Origin: Pseudomonas cavernicola
Lineage (GTDB): Bacteria > Pseudomonadota > Gammaproteobacteria > Pseudomonadales > Pseudomonadaceae
Direction: 5' to 3'
Assembly (NCBI RefSeq): GCF_003596405.1
Contig: NZ_QYUR01000006.1
Location: forward strand, 186,001-250,000
DNA length: 64,000 nt
The notes beneath the pieces are model-generated. The model worked only from the letters and a program-made list of their open reading frames with translations, was not told the DNA's origin and did not search any database. A program made the position numbers and the translations under genes. Of this stretch, positions 1-9,658 are shown in pieces (the stretch's first letter is position 1; the number at the start of each line of letters is the position of its first letter).

Positions 1-168
1 TATTCGCGACAAGCACTTGGATTCCTTATACGCAAAAGTGCCCAACCAACGGCGCCAGCCCAGGCCGCCTCGTTGGCCGCATTCCACGCCAGCAAGTGAG
101 TCTGCTCGGTGATCCCTTTCTAATCCGCGAATACTCGAAGCCTCGGGCTTGCCATGCCGGCAGTCGAC

Positions 169-190
169 ATATACGCTAATCCGCATATAC
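169..190. promoter_or_regulatory. Candidate ArsR operator/promoter region of the ars operon
   Basis: The heptamer CATATAC occurs twice as a direct repeat at about 168-174 and 184-190, 17 bp before the arsR start. AT-rich imperfect repeats just ahead of arsR are where ArsR repressors usually bind. The assignment rests on position and repetition only. Confidence 0.4.
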
Positions 191-206
191 AGCTGAGAAC
201 CCAGCC

Positions 207-545
207 ATGCTGACGCCCGTTCGCCTGTTCAAAGCCCTCTCCGATGAAACGCGTTTGCGTTGCCTGGCACTGATTGGCTCTGGCGAGCGCTGCGTGTGCG
301 AGCTTACCAGCGCGCTGGATCTGGCTCAGCCAAAAATCTCCCGGCATCTAGCCCAGTTGCGTAGCAGCGGGGTCTTACTAGATCGACGCCAGGGACAATG
401 GGTGTACTACCAAATCAACCCTGCCCTGCCCGACTGGGCCAGCGTCATCTTGCGCGAAACCCTTGCCGCCTGCGCCCATGAGCCGCGCTTTGTCGAAGAC
501 GCCACCCCGAGCGAGCCTCAGGGGGATGCAGCTTGCTGCGCCTGA
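207..545 (+). CDS. arsR: ArsR family arsenite-responsive repressor
   Basis: Encodes a 112-residue SmtB/ArsR winged-helix repressor, normal length for the family. The recognition region reads as LAQPKISRHLAQLRSSGVL (about residues 38-56). Just before it the CVCEL motif (about residues 30-34) matches the Cys-x-Cys As(III)-sensing site of classical ArsR proteins. The C-terminal tail ends in a further Cys pair. It is first in an arsR-arsI-arsC-acr3 operon, and in this family arsenite binding releases the repressor from its own promoter. Confidence 0.93.
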   Translation: MLTPVRLFKALSDETRLRCLALIGSGERCVCELTSALDLAQPKISRHLAQLRSSGVLLDRRQGQWVYYQINPALPDWASVILRETLAACAHEPRFVEDATPSEPQGDAACCA

Positions 546-602
546 GGCTTTTCGCCGCCCCTAAATATCCGGCTATCCGCATAGGCGAATAAGGAGACCA
601 CT

Positions 603-1085
603 ATGAAACGTCTGCATATCCACATCGGCGTCGCCGACCTCGATCAGGCCGTCGCCTTCTACTCCGGGCTGTTCGCCAGCGAGCCTAGCGTGCGGCACGA
701 CGACTATGCCAAATGGATGCTGGAAGATCCGCGAGTCAATTTCGCCATTTCCACCCGCTCGGGCCAGGTAGGTCTCGACCATTTGGGCATTCAGGCGGAA
801 GACGCCGAAGAATTGGCCGAGCTGGAAAACCGCGCCAAGGCTGCCGGTACGCCGGTCGCCGCGGAGAGCGGCGCCTGTTGCTACATGGAGTCGGACAAAT
901 ACTGGACGGTCGACCCGGCAGGCATCGCCTGGGAGCAGTTCCATTCGTTGAATGCCATCCCGACCTTCAACCGCATCGAAGCCAAGGCCAAAGACAGCGC
1001 CTGCTGCGCACCCAAGGTGGAAAAGCCGCGTGTCGTCATCAAGAACCGCGAACTGAGCTGCAAGCCGGGCTCCGGCTGTTGCTGA
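603..1085 (+). CDS. arsI: ArsI-type C-As lyase (glyoxalase/VOC fold dioxygenase)
   Basis: A 160-residue vicinal-oxygen-chelate protein. The N-terminal HIHIGVADLDQAVAFYSGLF is the usual first VOC strand with a metal-binding His. GACCYMESDKYW (about residues 95-106) carries the vicinal Cys pair that binds trivalent organoarsenicals in ArsI. The family cleaves the C-As bond of MAs(III) and aromatic arsenicals using Fe(II) and oxygen. The C terminus is unusually Cys-rich, with ACC, a single Cys and a final CC. It lies between arsR and arsC with AAGGAG upstream. A related CadI-type cadmium-induced protein is the main alternative, but the ars context favours ArsI. Confidence 0.85.
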   Translation: MKRLHIHIGVADLDQAVAFYSGLFASEPSVRHDDYAKWMLEDPRVNFAISTRSGQVGLDHLGIQAEDAEELAELENRAKAAGTPVAAESGACCYMESDKYWTVDPAGIAWEQFHSLNAIPTFNRIEAKAKDSACCAPKVEKPRVVIKNRELSCKPGSGCC

Positions 1086-1102
1086 GCCATCAACGAAACC
1101 CC

Positions 1103-1160
1103 ATCGCTAGCAGAGCTCGCTCCAATACCAGCTTCTGTAGGAACGAGCTCTGCTCGCGAT
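1103..1160. repeat. REP-like inverted repeat between arsI and arsC
   Basis: AGCAGAGCTCG (1109-1119) is mirrored by CGAGCTCTGCT (1144-1154), giving an 11-bp perfect stem around a GTAGGA-type core. Similar GTAGGAGC-containing elements occur elsewhere in the window. It probably forms an mRNA hairpin inside the operon. Confidence 0.7.
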
Positions 1161-1181
1161 AAACGCCCCCAAGGACACCCA

Positions 1182-1661
1182 ATGCATAACGTACTGATCC
1201 TCTGCACCGGCAATTCCTGCCGCTCGATCATCGGCGAAGCGTTGCTCAATCACCTCGGTACCGGGCGGTTCCGCGCCTGGAGCGCCGGCAGCCAGCGGAC
1301 CGGCCAGGTAAACCCAGGTGCCCTGGCGATACTCCAAGAGCACGGCGTAGCCACGGCGGGTTATTACAGCAAGAGTTGGGATAGCCTCAGCGACACCCCC
1401 TTCGATCTGGTGATCACCGTGTGCGACAACGCTGCCGGCGAGGCCTGCCCGCTGTTTAGCGGCAAGGCGCTGAAAGCCCATTGGGGGATTGCCGACCCGG
1501 CGCATGTCGACGGCAGCGCCGAGGAAATCCACGCGGCCTTCGCCAAAGCCTATGAGCAACTGCACCGACGCATCGACAAGCTGCTCGCGCTGCCCCTCGA
1601 GAGCTTGGACGAGAACGCCCTGCGCACCGCGCTCAACCTGATCGGCAGCGAAACTCCATGA
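1182..1661 (+). CDS. arsC: Arsenate reductase, low-molecular-weight phosphatase type
   Basis: A 159-residue protein with the P-loop CTGNSCRS (about residues 8-15) of the LMW protein tyrosine phosphatase fold. Downstream, VCDNAAGEACP carries the resolving Cys residues of thioredoxin-coupled arsenate reductases. It reduces arsenate to arsenite in the cytoplasm. Its stop overlaps the next start (ATGA at 1658-1661), so reduction and efflux are translationally coupled. The length is slightly above the roughly 135-140 residues usual for this class, owing to a C-terminal helix of about 20 residues. Confidence 0.92.
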   Translation: MHNVLILCTGNSCRSIIGEALLNHLGTGRFRAWSAGSQRTGQVNPGALAILQEHGVATAGYYSKSWDSLSDTPFDLVITVCDNAAGEACPLFSGKALKAHWGIADPAHVDGSAEEIHAAFAKAYEQLHRRIDKLLALPLESLDENALRTALNLIGSETP

Positions 1662-2692
1662 ACGCCGCAGCGATGAGCATCTTCGAGCGTTACCTGAGCC
1701 TGTGGGTTGGCCTCTGCATCATCGTCGGCATCGCTTGCGGCCAGGCCATGCCTGCGCTGTTCCAAGTCGTCGGCGCAATGGAGATCGCCAAGGTCAATCT
1801 GCCGGTCGGCCTGTTGATCTGGGTGATGATCATTCCGATGCTGCTGCGGATCGACTTCACCGCCCTCCACCAAGTGCGCGAGCATGTGCGCGGGATCGGC
1901 GTCACGCTATTCGTCAACTGGCTGGTCAAACCCTTCTCCATGGCCCTGCTCGGCTGGTTATTCCTGCGTGAACTGTTCGCCCCCTGGCTGCCGGCCGAGC
2001 AGCTCGAGAGCTACGTCGCCGGGCTGATCCTGCTGGCCGCCGCGCCTTGCACGGCGATGGTCTTCGTCTGGAGCCGGCTGACTAATGGCGATCCGTACTT
2101 CACCTTGTCGCAGGTAGCGCTCAACGACCTGATCATGGTGTTCGCCTTCGCCCCGCTGGTTGCGCTGCTGCTCGGCGTATCGAGCATCACCGTGCCCTGG
2201 GACACCTTATTGACTTCGGTGCTGCTCTATATCGTCATTCCGGTACTGATCGCCCAGTTGCTGCGCAAGGCTTTGCTGGCCCACGGGCAAGCCACCTTCG
2301 ACGCGGTTCTGGCAAAGATCCAGCCTTGGTCGATTGGCGCGCTGCTGCTGACTCTCGTGCTGCTGTTCGCCTTCCAGGGCAATGCCATCCTCCAGCAACC
2401 AGTGGTCATTGCCCTGCTCGCAGTGCCGATCCTGATTCAGGTGTTCTTCAACTCGGCGCTGGCTTACTGGCTCAACCGCAAGCTAGGCGAAAAGCACACC
2501 GTAGCCTGCCCGTCGGCCTTGATCGGTGCCTCCAACTTCTTCGAGCTGGCCGTCGCTGCGGCCATCAGCCTGTTCGGTTTCGAGTCTGGTGCAGCGCTGG
2601 CCACAGTAGTTGGCGTGCTGATCGAAGTACCGGTGATGCTACTGGTGGTACGCGTGGCGAACGCCAGCAAGGGCTGGTACGAGCGCGCTTGA
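1658..2692 (+). CDS. acr3: ACR3 family arsenite efflux permease
   Basis: A 344-residue protein with about ten hydrophobic segments, typical for ACR3 (bile acid:Na+ symporter superfamily). The segment LAAAPCTAMVFVWSRLTNGD (about residues 126-145) contains the conserved Cys needed for arsenite transport. Start ATG 1658 overlaps the arsC stop; an internal ATG at 1673 is also possible. It exports the arsenite made by ArsC across the inner membrane. Last gene of the ars operon. Confidence 0.93.
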   Translation: MNAAAMSIFERYLSLWVGLCIIVGIACGQAMPALFQVVGAMEIAKVNLPVGLLIWVMIIPMLLRIDFTALHQVREHVRGIGVTLFVNWLVKPFSMALLGWLFLRELFAPWLPAEQLESYVAGLILLAAAPCTAMVFVWSRLTNGDPYFTLSQVALNDLIMVFAFAPLVALLLGVSSITVPWDTLLTSVLLYIVIPVLIAQLLRKALLAHGQATFDAVLAKIQPWSIGALLLTLVLLFAFQGNAILQQPVVIALLAVPILIQVFFNSALAYWLNRKLGEKHTVACPSALIGASNFFELAVAAAISLFGFESGAALATVVGVLIEVPVMLLVVRVANASKGWYERA

Positions 2693-3057
2693 AGCGCTAG
2701 CGCAAGAGTGGTTGCCGCCAAAGCCTGGCAGTCCCAAACACCCGCCAAGCCGCTAAACCGGCGAGCGCTGAAGTGCTGAAGTGCGACAAGCTTGCAGTAC
2801 CGATAGTGCTCGCCAGCGGAACCAAGGCTGACAGCCAGGGTCACCTAGGTTTCGTGCTTGGCGTCTGGAACCTTGCAGCACACGCCAGCAATTAAGCCCG
2901 TGCCCCAGAGCCCGAACGTAAGCAATGGCCAAGCTGTGCCCCGCAAGCGGCAAACACTTTTGTGCTAGCGTGCGCCCTTCCCAGGCTCAGCAACGGTGGC
3001 CGGCTCAGCGCCAGACACCGGCCAGGAACCCGAACATTCATGCAACGGAGCAAGACC
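2693..3057. other. Intergenic region between acr3 and the HU gene
   Basis: 365 bp without a convincing gene. No clear rho-independent terminator was seen after acr3. The last 100 bp probably hold the HU promoter, but no good -35/-10 pair could be assigned. Confidence 0.5.
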
Positions 3058-3336
3058 ATGGCAATGACTAAAGACCAACTGATCACCGATATCGCCGAAG
3101 CCACCGACGCACCGAAAGCGACCGTGCGCGCCGTGCTGGAACAGTTGAGCGAGATCGTTAGCGATGCACTGGAGAACTATGACGAAATCACTTTGCCAGG
3201 CATTGGCAAGTTGAAGGTGACTGATCGCCCGGCGCGCACCGGCCGCAACCCACAAACGGGCAAGGCGATTGAAATCGCCGCGAAGAAAGTCGTGAAGTAT
3301 GTGCCGGCTAAAGCACTGACTGACGCGATCAACTGA
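3058..3336 (+). CDS. HU-like DNA-binding protein
   Basis: A 92-residue protein of the HU/IHF family, with the N-terminal helical dimerisation part and the beta-arm motif GRNPQTGKAIEI that inserts into the DNA minor groove. The ATG at 3058 was chosen because it restores normal HU length; the reading frame extends upstream to 2962 but that part has no HU similarity. It is probably a stand-alone nucleoid protein. It resembles the HU-like paralogs of Pseudomonas rather than clearly HupA or HupB, so no symbol is given. Confidence 0.9.
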   Translation: MAMTKDQLITDIAEATDAPKATVRAVLEQLSEIVSDALENYDEITLPGIGKLKVTDRPARTGRNPQTGKAIEIAAKKVVKYVPAKALTDAIN

Positions 3337-3344
3337 GCCACACC

Positions 3345-3812
3345 AGATAGTAGGGTGGAATCCCCGAAAGGGCTTCCACCGCCACGAACCGATTGATCGG
3401 CATGATTCGGTCTTGAATGAACGCCTCGCCTTGTGCGGAGCGCTCGTTTCTGCGGGATGGTGGATTGCGCCGCTGCGCGGCTAATCCACCCTACGCCACT
3501 AGATAGTAGGGTGGAATCCCCGCAGGGGCTTCCACCGCCACGAACCGATTGATCGGCATGATTCGGTCTTGAATGAACGCCTCGCCTTGTGCGGAGCGCT
3601 CGTTTCTGCGGGATGGTGGATTACGCCGCTGCGCGGCTAATCCACCCTACGCCACCAGATAGTAGGGTGGAATCCCCGCAGGGGCTTCCATCGCCACGAA
3701 CCGATTGATCGGCATGATTCGGTCTTGAATGAACGCCTCGCCTTGTGCGGAGCGCTCGTTTCTGCGGGATGGTGGATTACGCCGCTGCGCGGCTAATCCA
3801 CCCTACGCCATT
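3345..3812. repeat. Three tandem copies of a 156-bp repeat
   Basis: The same unit starts at 3345, 3501 and 3657 with an exact 156-bp period and only a few base differences. Each unit opens with TAGGGTGGAATCCCC, contains a short stem around CCGCAGGGG, and closes with a hairpin whose arms are GGTGGAT and ATCCACC around CCGCTGCGCGG. A diverged copy in opposite orientation lies at about 18395-18516, on the other side of the tad cluster. No protein is evident. Confidence 0.92.
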
Positions 3813-3855
3813 CACTCCTCAGCCCGCGCGTTGCTTTTCAGCCGAGTGCAGGCTG

Positions 3856-4902
3856 TCAGGGAACCGCTACCGCGGTCACCTCAACGCCCGGCACGGACGC
3901 AACGGATTCGACCACAGGCTGACTCCCCCCCAACTGCCGGATCTGCCGGATCTGCTGGACCCTGCTCAGGTTTTCCCAAGCCGTGGCGTAATGCGCTGGC
4001 GACTGCTCGATCGCGCTGCGAAAGAACTGCTCGGCCACGTCCAGTTTGCCTTCCACCAGGCATACGTAACCGACATCATTGCTGGCTTCGGCACGCGTCT
4101 CGATCTGCTCGAAGGCGGAGACGGCCTCCTCATATCGCCCCATACGTGCCAGCAGCAACCCATAGTTACGCCAGAGCGGCTGGTAGGAGGCGTCGTAGCT
4201 CATACCACGCTGGTACATGCGTTCGGCTTCAGGCCACTGCCCGGCCATGTAATAGGAATATCCCAGGCTGTTGTGCACCAACGCGGAATGCGGCTCGATA
4301 AGCATGGCCAACCGATAATAGGCCTCGGCCTGCGGGAAGTCGTTGCGCAGATCCGCGAGCACCCCGAGCCCGTTGTAGACCTTGAGCGGCGACTGGCTGT
4401 CAACCTTGAGCTCTGCCACGCCAGGCAGGCTGTCGCCCTTGCCGTTACCCAGGCGCTTCTGGTCCACAGCAACTGCCTTGAACAGCAGTTCCTGCGCACG
4501 CTCGTGATCGCGCTTGGCCAGGTTCAGCAAGCCCATCTCCGTCAGGGCATCGAGATTGTCCGGATCATTCGTCAGCACATCGATGAATGCCATCTCGGCG
4601 AGCTGGGTATTGCCCCGTTCGCGGTGGATACGGCCAACCCAGACCAGAGCTGAATAGCGCTTCGGGTCCAGTTCGATGGCCCGCAGATACTGGAACAGGG
4701 CCTGATCCAGATTGCCTGCCTGGTAAGCCATCGCGGCCATCTGCATGCCCTGATCGGGCGAGTTGATCTGCTTCTGTACCTGATAGAGCACCGAATTGTC
4801 GCCGGTGTAGATCGAGCGGCTCCCGCTCGCCTGCTCCGGCCCCATGGTCTGACATCCTGACAGCACGGCCATCATGGCCAACAGCAGACTGTTCCTGTTC
4901 AT
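3856..4902 (-). CDS. tadD: TadD, TPR lipoprotein of the Tad pilus machinery
   Basis: A 348-residue protein. The start at 4902 gives MNRNSLLLAMMAVLSGC, a lipoprotein signal with Cys at residue 17, and a GGGAAG ribosome site lies 7 bases upstream. The rest is tetratricopeptide repeats, for example LDQALFQYLRAIELDPKRYSAL and later repeats with the same spacing. TadD proteins are outer-membrane lipoproteins thought to pilot or stabilise the RcpA secretin. It is the last gene of the cluster and starts just after the tadC stop. A Pro/Val-rich tail ends the protein. Confidence 0.88.
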   Translation of the reverse strand: MNRNSLLLAMMAVLSGCQTMGPEQASGSRSIYTGDNSVLYQVQKQINSPDQGMQMAAMAYQAGNLDQALFQYLRAIELDPKRYSALVWVGRIHRERGNTQLAEMAFIDVLTNDPDNLDALTEMGLLNLAKRDHERAQELLFKAVAVDQKRLGNGKGDSLPGVAELKVDSQSPLKVYNGLGVLADLRNDFPQAEAYYRLAMLIEPHSALVHNSLGYSYYMAGQWPEAERMYQRGMSYDASYQPLWRNYGLLLARMGRYEEAVSAFEQIETRAEASNDVGYVCLVEGKLDVAEQFFRSAIEQSPAHYATAWENLSRVQQIRQIRQLGGSQPVVESVASVPGVEVTAVAVP

Positions 4903-4903
4903 G

Positions 4904-5872
4904 TCATAGCTTCCCGAAAACTTTAAACACCCCAATGATTGCAGGACCGATGGCCACCAGGAAAAAGCTCGGCCACAGACAGAAGATTAGTGGGAATACC
5001 AGCTTGGTGCCGATTTTTGCTGCCTGCTCTTCGGCGGCCTGCGTACGGCGGTCGCGAAACTCTTCGGCATAGATACGCAGGGTGGCGCCGACGCTGGTGC
5101 CGAAGCGGATGCTCTGCGCCAGCAAGCTGACCAGCCCGCGAATGTCCTCCAAGCCAGTTCGCTCGGCCAGGTGTTTGAGTGCTTCGGCACTGGGGATGCC
5201 GGCGCGGATTTCCGCATTGACCAGGGCCAGTTCCACCGCCAACTCCGGCTGGCTGACCGCCATCTCTTCGGCCACCCGCTCGATAGCCTGGGGCAAGGCC
5301 AGGCCCGACTCCACGCAGACCACCATCAGGTCCAAGGCATCGGGGAAGGCAACGAGCAGCCGAGTCATCCGGGCCTGCTTGCGCTTGTCGACATAGATTG
5401 CCGGCGCCAGCCAGCCCACACCGAATGCCGCAACCACCAGCGCAATGCCCATGATCAGGGACAATTTCGGGATAAGCGGCAAAGCCAGCAGCGTGAGGCC
5501 CACCAGTATTAGCGGCGACAGCAGGCGAACTGCCCAGTACATCTGCACCGCCGCGGGCGAGCGATAACCCGCGTGCGTCAGCAGAGTTCTGGTGGTCGAG
5601 GCCTGTCCCTGTTCACCGGAGGTAAAACGCTGGCCCACCTGCTCCAGCATCAGTTGCAGGTTGCTTGGCGCCTCCTGCCCGTGGCTCCCCCCGCCATGAC
5701 CGCGTTTAATCAGCGTAAGGCGGCGCTGCACCGGATCTTGCAATCCCAACACCAGCAACGCCAGGGTAACCACAGCGAGCACCGCGCTCAGGCCGATGGC
5801 AGCGACGAACAACAGGCGCGCCAGCTCCTCGTTGCCCACCGCACGATTGAGCAGACTTAGCAGATAGTCCAT
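4904..5872 (-). CDS. tadC: TadC, inner-membrane platform protein (GspF/T2SF family)
   Basis: A 322-residue protein with one N-terminal membrane segment, paired segments near residues 110-165 and a hydrophobic C-terminal helix. The cytoplasmic T2SF domain holds LLVAFPDALDLMVVCVESGL, the typical TadC/TadB signature. ATG 5872 is preceded by GGAGGAGGG. With TadB it forms the inner-membrane base on which the TadA ATPase acts. A repeat-containing gap of 142 bp separates it from tadB. Confidence 0.92.
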   Translation of the reverse strand: MDYLLSLLNRAVGNEELARLLFVAAIGLSAVLAVVTLALLVLGLQDPVQRRLTLIKRGHGGGSHGQEAPSNLQLMLEQVGQRFTSGEQGQASTTRTLLTHAGYRSPAAVQMYWAVRLLSPLILVGLTLLALPLIPKLSLIMGIALVVAAFGVGWLAPAIYVDKRKQARMTRLLVAFPDALDLMVVCVESGLALPQAIERVAEEMAVSQPELAVELALVNAEIRAGIPSAEALKHLAERTGLEDIRGLVSLLAQSIRFGTSVGATLRIYAEEFRDRRTQAAEEQAAKIGTKLVFPLIFCLWPSFFLVAIGPAIIGVFKVFGKL

Positions 5873-5928
5873 GGCACCCTCCTCCCCTATGGCTTTTAGC
5901 TCTTAAGGAAACGTTGAAAAGTGATCTT

Positions 5929-5998
5929 CGTCGTTCCCGCGAAAGCGGAAACCCAGGCACTGCTGAACCCTGGATCCCCGCATGCGCTGGGATGACGA
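5929..5998. repeat. Dispersed hairpin repeat between tadB and tadC
   Basis: The stretch beginning CGTCGTTCCCGCGAAAGCGG and ending CGCTGGGATGACGA has self-complementary ends and an internal CCAGG/CCTGG stem. This short intergenic element is common in pseudomonads. It interrupts the otherwise tight tad operon and may attenuate or process its mRNA. Confidence 0.6.
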
Positions 5999-6014
5999 CT
6001 ATTTCAGACCTTCC

Positions 6015-7001
6015 TTAAACCTGGATACGGATGATTTTACGGATCCAGAAAATCCCGATCAGCATGGCAACAAAAGCCCCCATGACCAGCTTCTGCCCCA
6101 AGGGTTCCTTGATCAGCATGGGCAAATAGGTTGGGCTCGAGAGCACAATCGCCGCAGCCAACACAAAGGGCACAGCCACCAGTATCCAGCCCGACATGCG
6201 CCCCTCAGCCGAGAGGGTCTTGACCTTGCGCTGGAAGCGGAAGCGTCCACGAATCAGGCTGCTCAACCGCTCCAGCACCTCGGTCAGGTTGCCACCGGTC
6301 TCGCGGTGGATCAGCACCGAGGTCACCAGCATCATCACCGTCATGCTCGGCATGCGCTCCAACAGACCGAGCATGGCCCGGCGCACATCATTGCCGTAGT
6401 TGATATCAGCGAAGGTCAGACCGAACTCATGGGCCACCGGCCCCTTATGCTCCTCGGCCACCAGCTGCAGGGTCTCGTTGAACGGGTGCCCGGCACGCAG
6501 AGCACGGCACATGGCATCCAGAGCATCCGGCAGGCCCTCCTCGAACTGGGCGAAGCGCTTACCGCGGTCGCTGGAGATCTTCAGCACCGGCAACCAGAAC
6601 ACGGCCAAGGCCACTGGGATCGCCACCCACCAGAGTTGCGTGAACAACCAAAGCAGAATACCCGCGGCCACTGCCAAAACCAGCCCGAGCAGCAGCACCC
6701 GATAGGCGCGGTAGTCATGCCCGGCCTGCTCGATCATCTGCGCCAGGGCCTCCATAGCCGGGAACTGCTCCAGGCGGGCCTCCAGCGGCGACAAACGCTT
6801 GAGGTACTTTTGCCGCAACACTGTCTGCATATTCGGCAGGTTGCTGGCCCGCTCCAGTAGGTGCAGGCGGCTGCGAATACGCTTGCGCACCTTGCCTGCC
6901 TCACCGAACACCGGCACCACCAGCCCCTGACTGAGGAGGAAGATGGCGGTGAACACCATGCCGAGGAATGCCAGGATGAATTCACTGGGGATCTGATTCA
7001 T
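6015..7001 (-). CDS. tadB: TadB, inner-membrane platform protein
   Basis: A 328-residue T2SF-domain protein paired with Tad[22 protein letters not shown] is the diagnostic segment, and hydrophobic helices lie at the N terminus, the middle and the C terminus. ATG 7001 was chosen because it overlaps the tadA stop (ATGA) and has GGAGGG upstream; an in-frame start at 7019 is less likely. Confidence 0.92.
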   Translation of the reverse strand: MNQIPSEFILAFLGMVFTAIFLLSQGLVVPVFGEAGKVRKRIRSRLHLLERASNLPNMQTVLRQKYLKRLSPLEARLEQFPAMEALAQMIEQAGHDYRAYRVLLLGLVLAVAAGILLWLFTQLWWVAIPVALAVFWLPVLKISSDRGKRFAQFEEGLPDALDAMCRALRAGHPFNETLQLVAEEHKGPVAHEFGLTFADINYGNDVRRAMLGLLERMPSMTVMMLVTSVLIHRETGGNLTEVLERLSSLIRGRFRFQRKVKTLSAEGRMSGWILVAVPFVLAAAIVLSSPTYLPMLIKEPLGQKLVMGAFVAMLIGIFWIRKIIRIQV

Positions 7002-8437
7002 GACTGGCCCTCCATCCATTCCGGCCGAAATAAGTTGAGCGGCAGCTCGATACCGCGTTTGGCCATCACGTCGCGGAAGGCCGGCACCATGCCCGTCGGG
7101 CGGAAGTCACCGAGCACTTCGCCATGCTCGCCCATGCCGCGGCGGACGAAAGCGAAGATCTCGGTCATGGTGATGATCTCGCCCTCCATGCCGTTGATTT
7201 CCTGCACGCTGACCAGCCGCCGCTTGCCATCCTCCTGACGTTCCAGCTGGACTACTACATCGATGGCCGAGGCGATCTGCTGGCGCAGGGCCTTGATCGG
7301 AAAGGTCGCCCCGGTCATCGACACCATGTTCTCGACCCGCCCCAGGGCATCCCGTGGGGTATTGGCGTGAATGGTGGTCAGCGAGCCATCGTGGCCGGTG
7401 TTCATCGCCGTCAGCATGTCCAGTGCCTCGGCGCCGCGCACCTCGCCGATAACGATGCGGTCCGGGCGCATACGCAGGCTGTTGCGCACCAGCTCGCGTT
7501 GGCTCACCTCGCCACGGCCCTCGATGTTCGATGGGCGGGTTTCCAGGCGCACCACATGGGGCTGCTGCAGCTGTAACTCGGCCGAATCCTCGATGGTGAC
7601 GATGCGCTCGTTATGCGGAATGAAACTGGACAGCACATTGAGCATGGTGGTCTTGCCGCTGCCGGTGCCGCCGGAGATCAACACATTCAGCCGCCCGCGG
7701 ACGATAGCCTTGAGCACCAAGGCGATGGCCGGAGTCAGGGTGCCCATCTGCACCAGGCTTTCGGTATTGAGCAGGTCCACCGCGAAACGGCGGATCGACA
7801 TGCTCGGTCCGTCGATGGCCAGGGGCGGAATGATCGCATTGACCCGCGAGCCGTCCTTCAATCTGGCATCCACCAGCGGCGAGGACTCGTCGATGCGCCG
7901 CCCCAGGCTGGAAACGATGCGGTCGATGATGTTCAGCAGATGCTGATCGTCGCGAAAGCGCACATCGGTGCGCTGCAACTTGCCATGACGCTCGACATAC
8001 ACCGAAGCATGGCCATTGACCAGGATGTCCGAAACGCTGTGATCGGCCAGCAGTGGCTCCAGCGGCCCCAGACCGAGCACCTCGTCAGTGATCTGCTTGA
8101 TGATCAGCTGACGGCTGCTGGCACTCACCGGCGCCGAATGCTCGTCCAGCAGGCGCTGGCTGATCTCGCGGATCTGCCGCCCCGCCTCTACCGGCTCCAG
8201 GGAGTCCAGCAGTGACAGATCCATGACCTTGAGCAACTGCTGGTAGATCTTCTCTCGCCACTCGATCTCCATCGGGGTGAGCTGGGTTCTGGTCTCGTAG
8301 AGTGCATCCGGCACACTGGCCTCCCAGGCCATGGGCGCGCTGGTGGAGTCTTCGCTCTTGATTTGTGCTTCCTGCTGGGCTGCCGGAACATTCTTGCCGG
8401 GCTGCTGACGCAGGCGATTGCGAAATTCGCTGAGCAT
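6998..8437 (-). CDS. tadA: TadA/CpaF secretion ATPase
   Basis: A 479-residue hexameric type II/IV secretion ATPase powering Flp pilus assembly. Walker A is GGTGSGKTT (about residues 256-264). The Walker B region [20 protein letters not shown] and the His box [11 protein letters not shown] follow. The N-terminal part has the CpaF-type all-alpha domain. It is preceded by tadZ with a 3-bp gap and an AGGGGA ribosome site. Confidence 0.95.
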   Translation of the reverse strand: MLSEFRNRLRQQPGKNVPAAQQEAQIKSEDSTSAPMAWEASVPDALYETRTQLTPMEIEWREKIYQQLLKVMDLSLLDSLEPVEAGRQIREISQRLLDEHSAPVSASSRQLIIKQITDEVLGLGPLEPLLADHSVSDILVNGHASVYVERHGKLQRTDVRFRDDQHLLNIIDRIVSSLGRRIDESSPLVDARLKDGSRVNAIIPPLAIDGPSMSIRRFAVDLLNTESLVQMGTLTPAIALVLKAIVRGRLNVLISGGTGSGKTTMLNVLSSFIPHNERIVTIEDSAELQLQQPHVVRLETRPSNIEGRGEVSQRELVRNSLRMRPDRIVIGEVRGAEALDMLTAMNTGHDGSLTTIHANTPRDALGRVENMVSMTGATFPIKALRQQIASAIDVVVQLERQEDGKRRLVSVQEINGMEGEIITMTEIFAFVRRGMGEHGEVLGDFRPTGMVPAFRDVMAKRGIELPLNLFRPEWMEGQS

Positions 8438-8440
8438 GGT

Positions 8441-9658
8441 CTATCCCCTGAACAGTCGGCCAAAGGTACGTTTCAGCAAGCTCTGCTCGGCAGCCTCGGT
8501 GCCGAGCAACTCCTGACTCAGCTCGCGCATGGCGAGGGTCACAGGGGCCCGCGGCGCATGGAGCGCCAGTGGCACCCCGGTGTTCTGGCTTTCACAGACC
8601 ACCGCATAGTCATTGGGTAGTTTCTGCAGATCCGCGCAGCGCAGCGACTCGGCAATATCCTTGAGGCTGACCGGCGAAGCCTTGTTGTAGCGGTTGACCA
8701 CTACATGCAGGCGATTGCCCTGCACCCCCAGGTCGTCACGCATGATGCGCGTCAGGCGGGTGGCGTCTTTCAGATGGCTGAGACTCTGCTGCACCAGGAT
8801 GTAGACCCGGTCGGCCTGCTCCAGGGTGACGCCGGTGAGGTGGTCGATCTGCCGCGGCAAATCCACCACCACCCAGTCATAGGTGCTGCGTGCCAAGCGC
8901 AGCAGAGTTTCCAACTGCTCCAGACGCACATCCTGCGACAGGCACAGCTCCCCGGTGCGTCCGCCGAGCACATGCAGGGTCGGGCTGAAATGGCTGCAAA
9001 AGCCGCGCAAGGCGACGCTGTCCAGCGCCTCGACCTGCTGCAAAACCTCCACATGGCTGTGCGCTGGTAGCACATCCAGGCAGTGGGCCACGCTGCCGAA
9101 CTGCAGATCCAGGTCCAACAGCAGAGTTCTGCCGCCACGGGCACTGAGTTGATGGGCCAGATTACAGGCCAGCATGGTAGCGCCCGAACCGCCCTTGGCA
9201 TTCATCACCGCGATGAGTTTGCCACCAGTCGTCTGCCCCGCCTGGGCCTCCATAAGCATACGGCCGAGTGCCACCAGCAACTCCTCTGCTGCCACCGGCT
9301 CCGGCAGAAAGTCACGGGCTCCGGCCTGCATCGCCAGGCGCATGCCCTCGCGCTCGTCCAGTGGCCCACAGACCAGCAGTGGTGGGCGCTCCTGCACCGG
9401 GTGCTGCAACAGCGCCGCCAGCTCCTCGCGCCACAAGTGGCTGACGCGCAGCAACAGAAAATCAGGCATCTGCTCCAGCCCATACAACGGATCGGTATGG
9501 CCGTTGCTCACCAGCCGCGTGATCACCTGCAAGCCGGGCAGGCGTTGGCTTAACGTTTTCAGATGGTTCAAGGCTGCGGCGTCGCGGCTGCTGATCAACA
9601 GGCGCAAGCCCTGCTTATTGGTAGAGGTGGTAATGGGAACTTCCCTAGTGCTCAACAT
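8441..9658 (-). CDS. tadZ: TadZ/CpaE, receiver-like plus ParA-like localisation protein
   Basis: A 405-residue protein. Residues about 15-130 resemble an atypical receiver domain. From about 145 a ParA/MinD-like ATPase begins with NAKGGSGATMLACNLA, a deviant Walker A in which the usual lysine before Thr is replaced, as is common in TadZ. TadZ proteins mark the cell pole where the Tad machine assembles. Start ATG 9658 overlaps the end of the upstream tadE-like gene. Confidence 0.9.
   Translation of the reverse strand: MLSTREVPITTSTNKQGLRLLISSRDAAALNHLKTLSQRLPGLQVITRLVSNGHTDPLYGLEQMPDFLLLRVSHLWREELAALLQHPVQERPPLLVCGPLDEREGMRLAMQAGARDFLPEPVAAEELLVALGRMLMEAQAGQTTGGKLIAVMNAKGGSGATMLACNLAHQLSARGGRTLLLDLDLQFGSVAHCLDVLPAHSHVEVLQQVEALDSVALRGFCSHFSPTLHVLGGRTGELCLSQDVRLEQLETLLRLARSTYDWVVVDLPRQIDHLTGVTLEQADRVYILVQQSLSHLKDATRLTRIMRDDLGVQGNRLHVVVNRYNKASPVSLKDIAESLRCADLQKLPNDYAVVCESQNTGVPLALHAPRAPVTLAMRELSQELLGTEAAEQSLLKRTFGRLFRG

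Noticed and set aside
3745..4653. A 302-codon open frame on the plus strand opposite tadD
   Set aside because: It lies antisense to a clear TPR lipoprotein gene and has no recognisable motifs; long antisense frames are common at this GC content.
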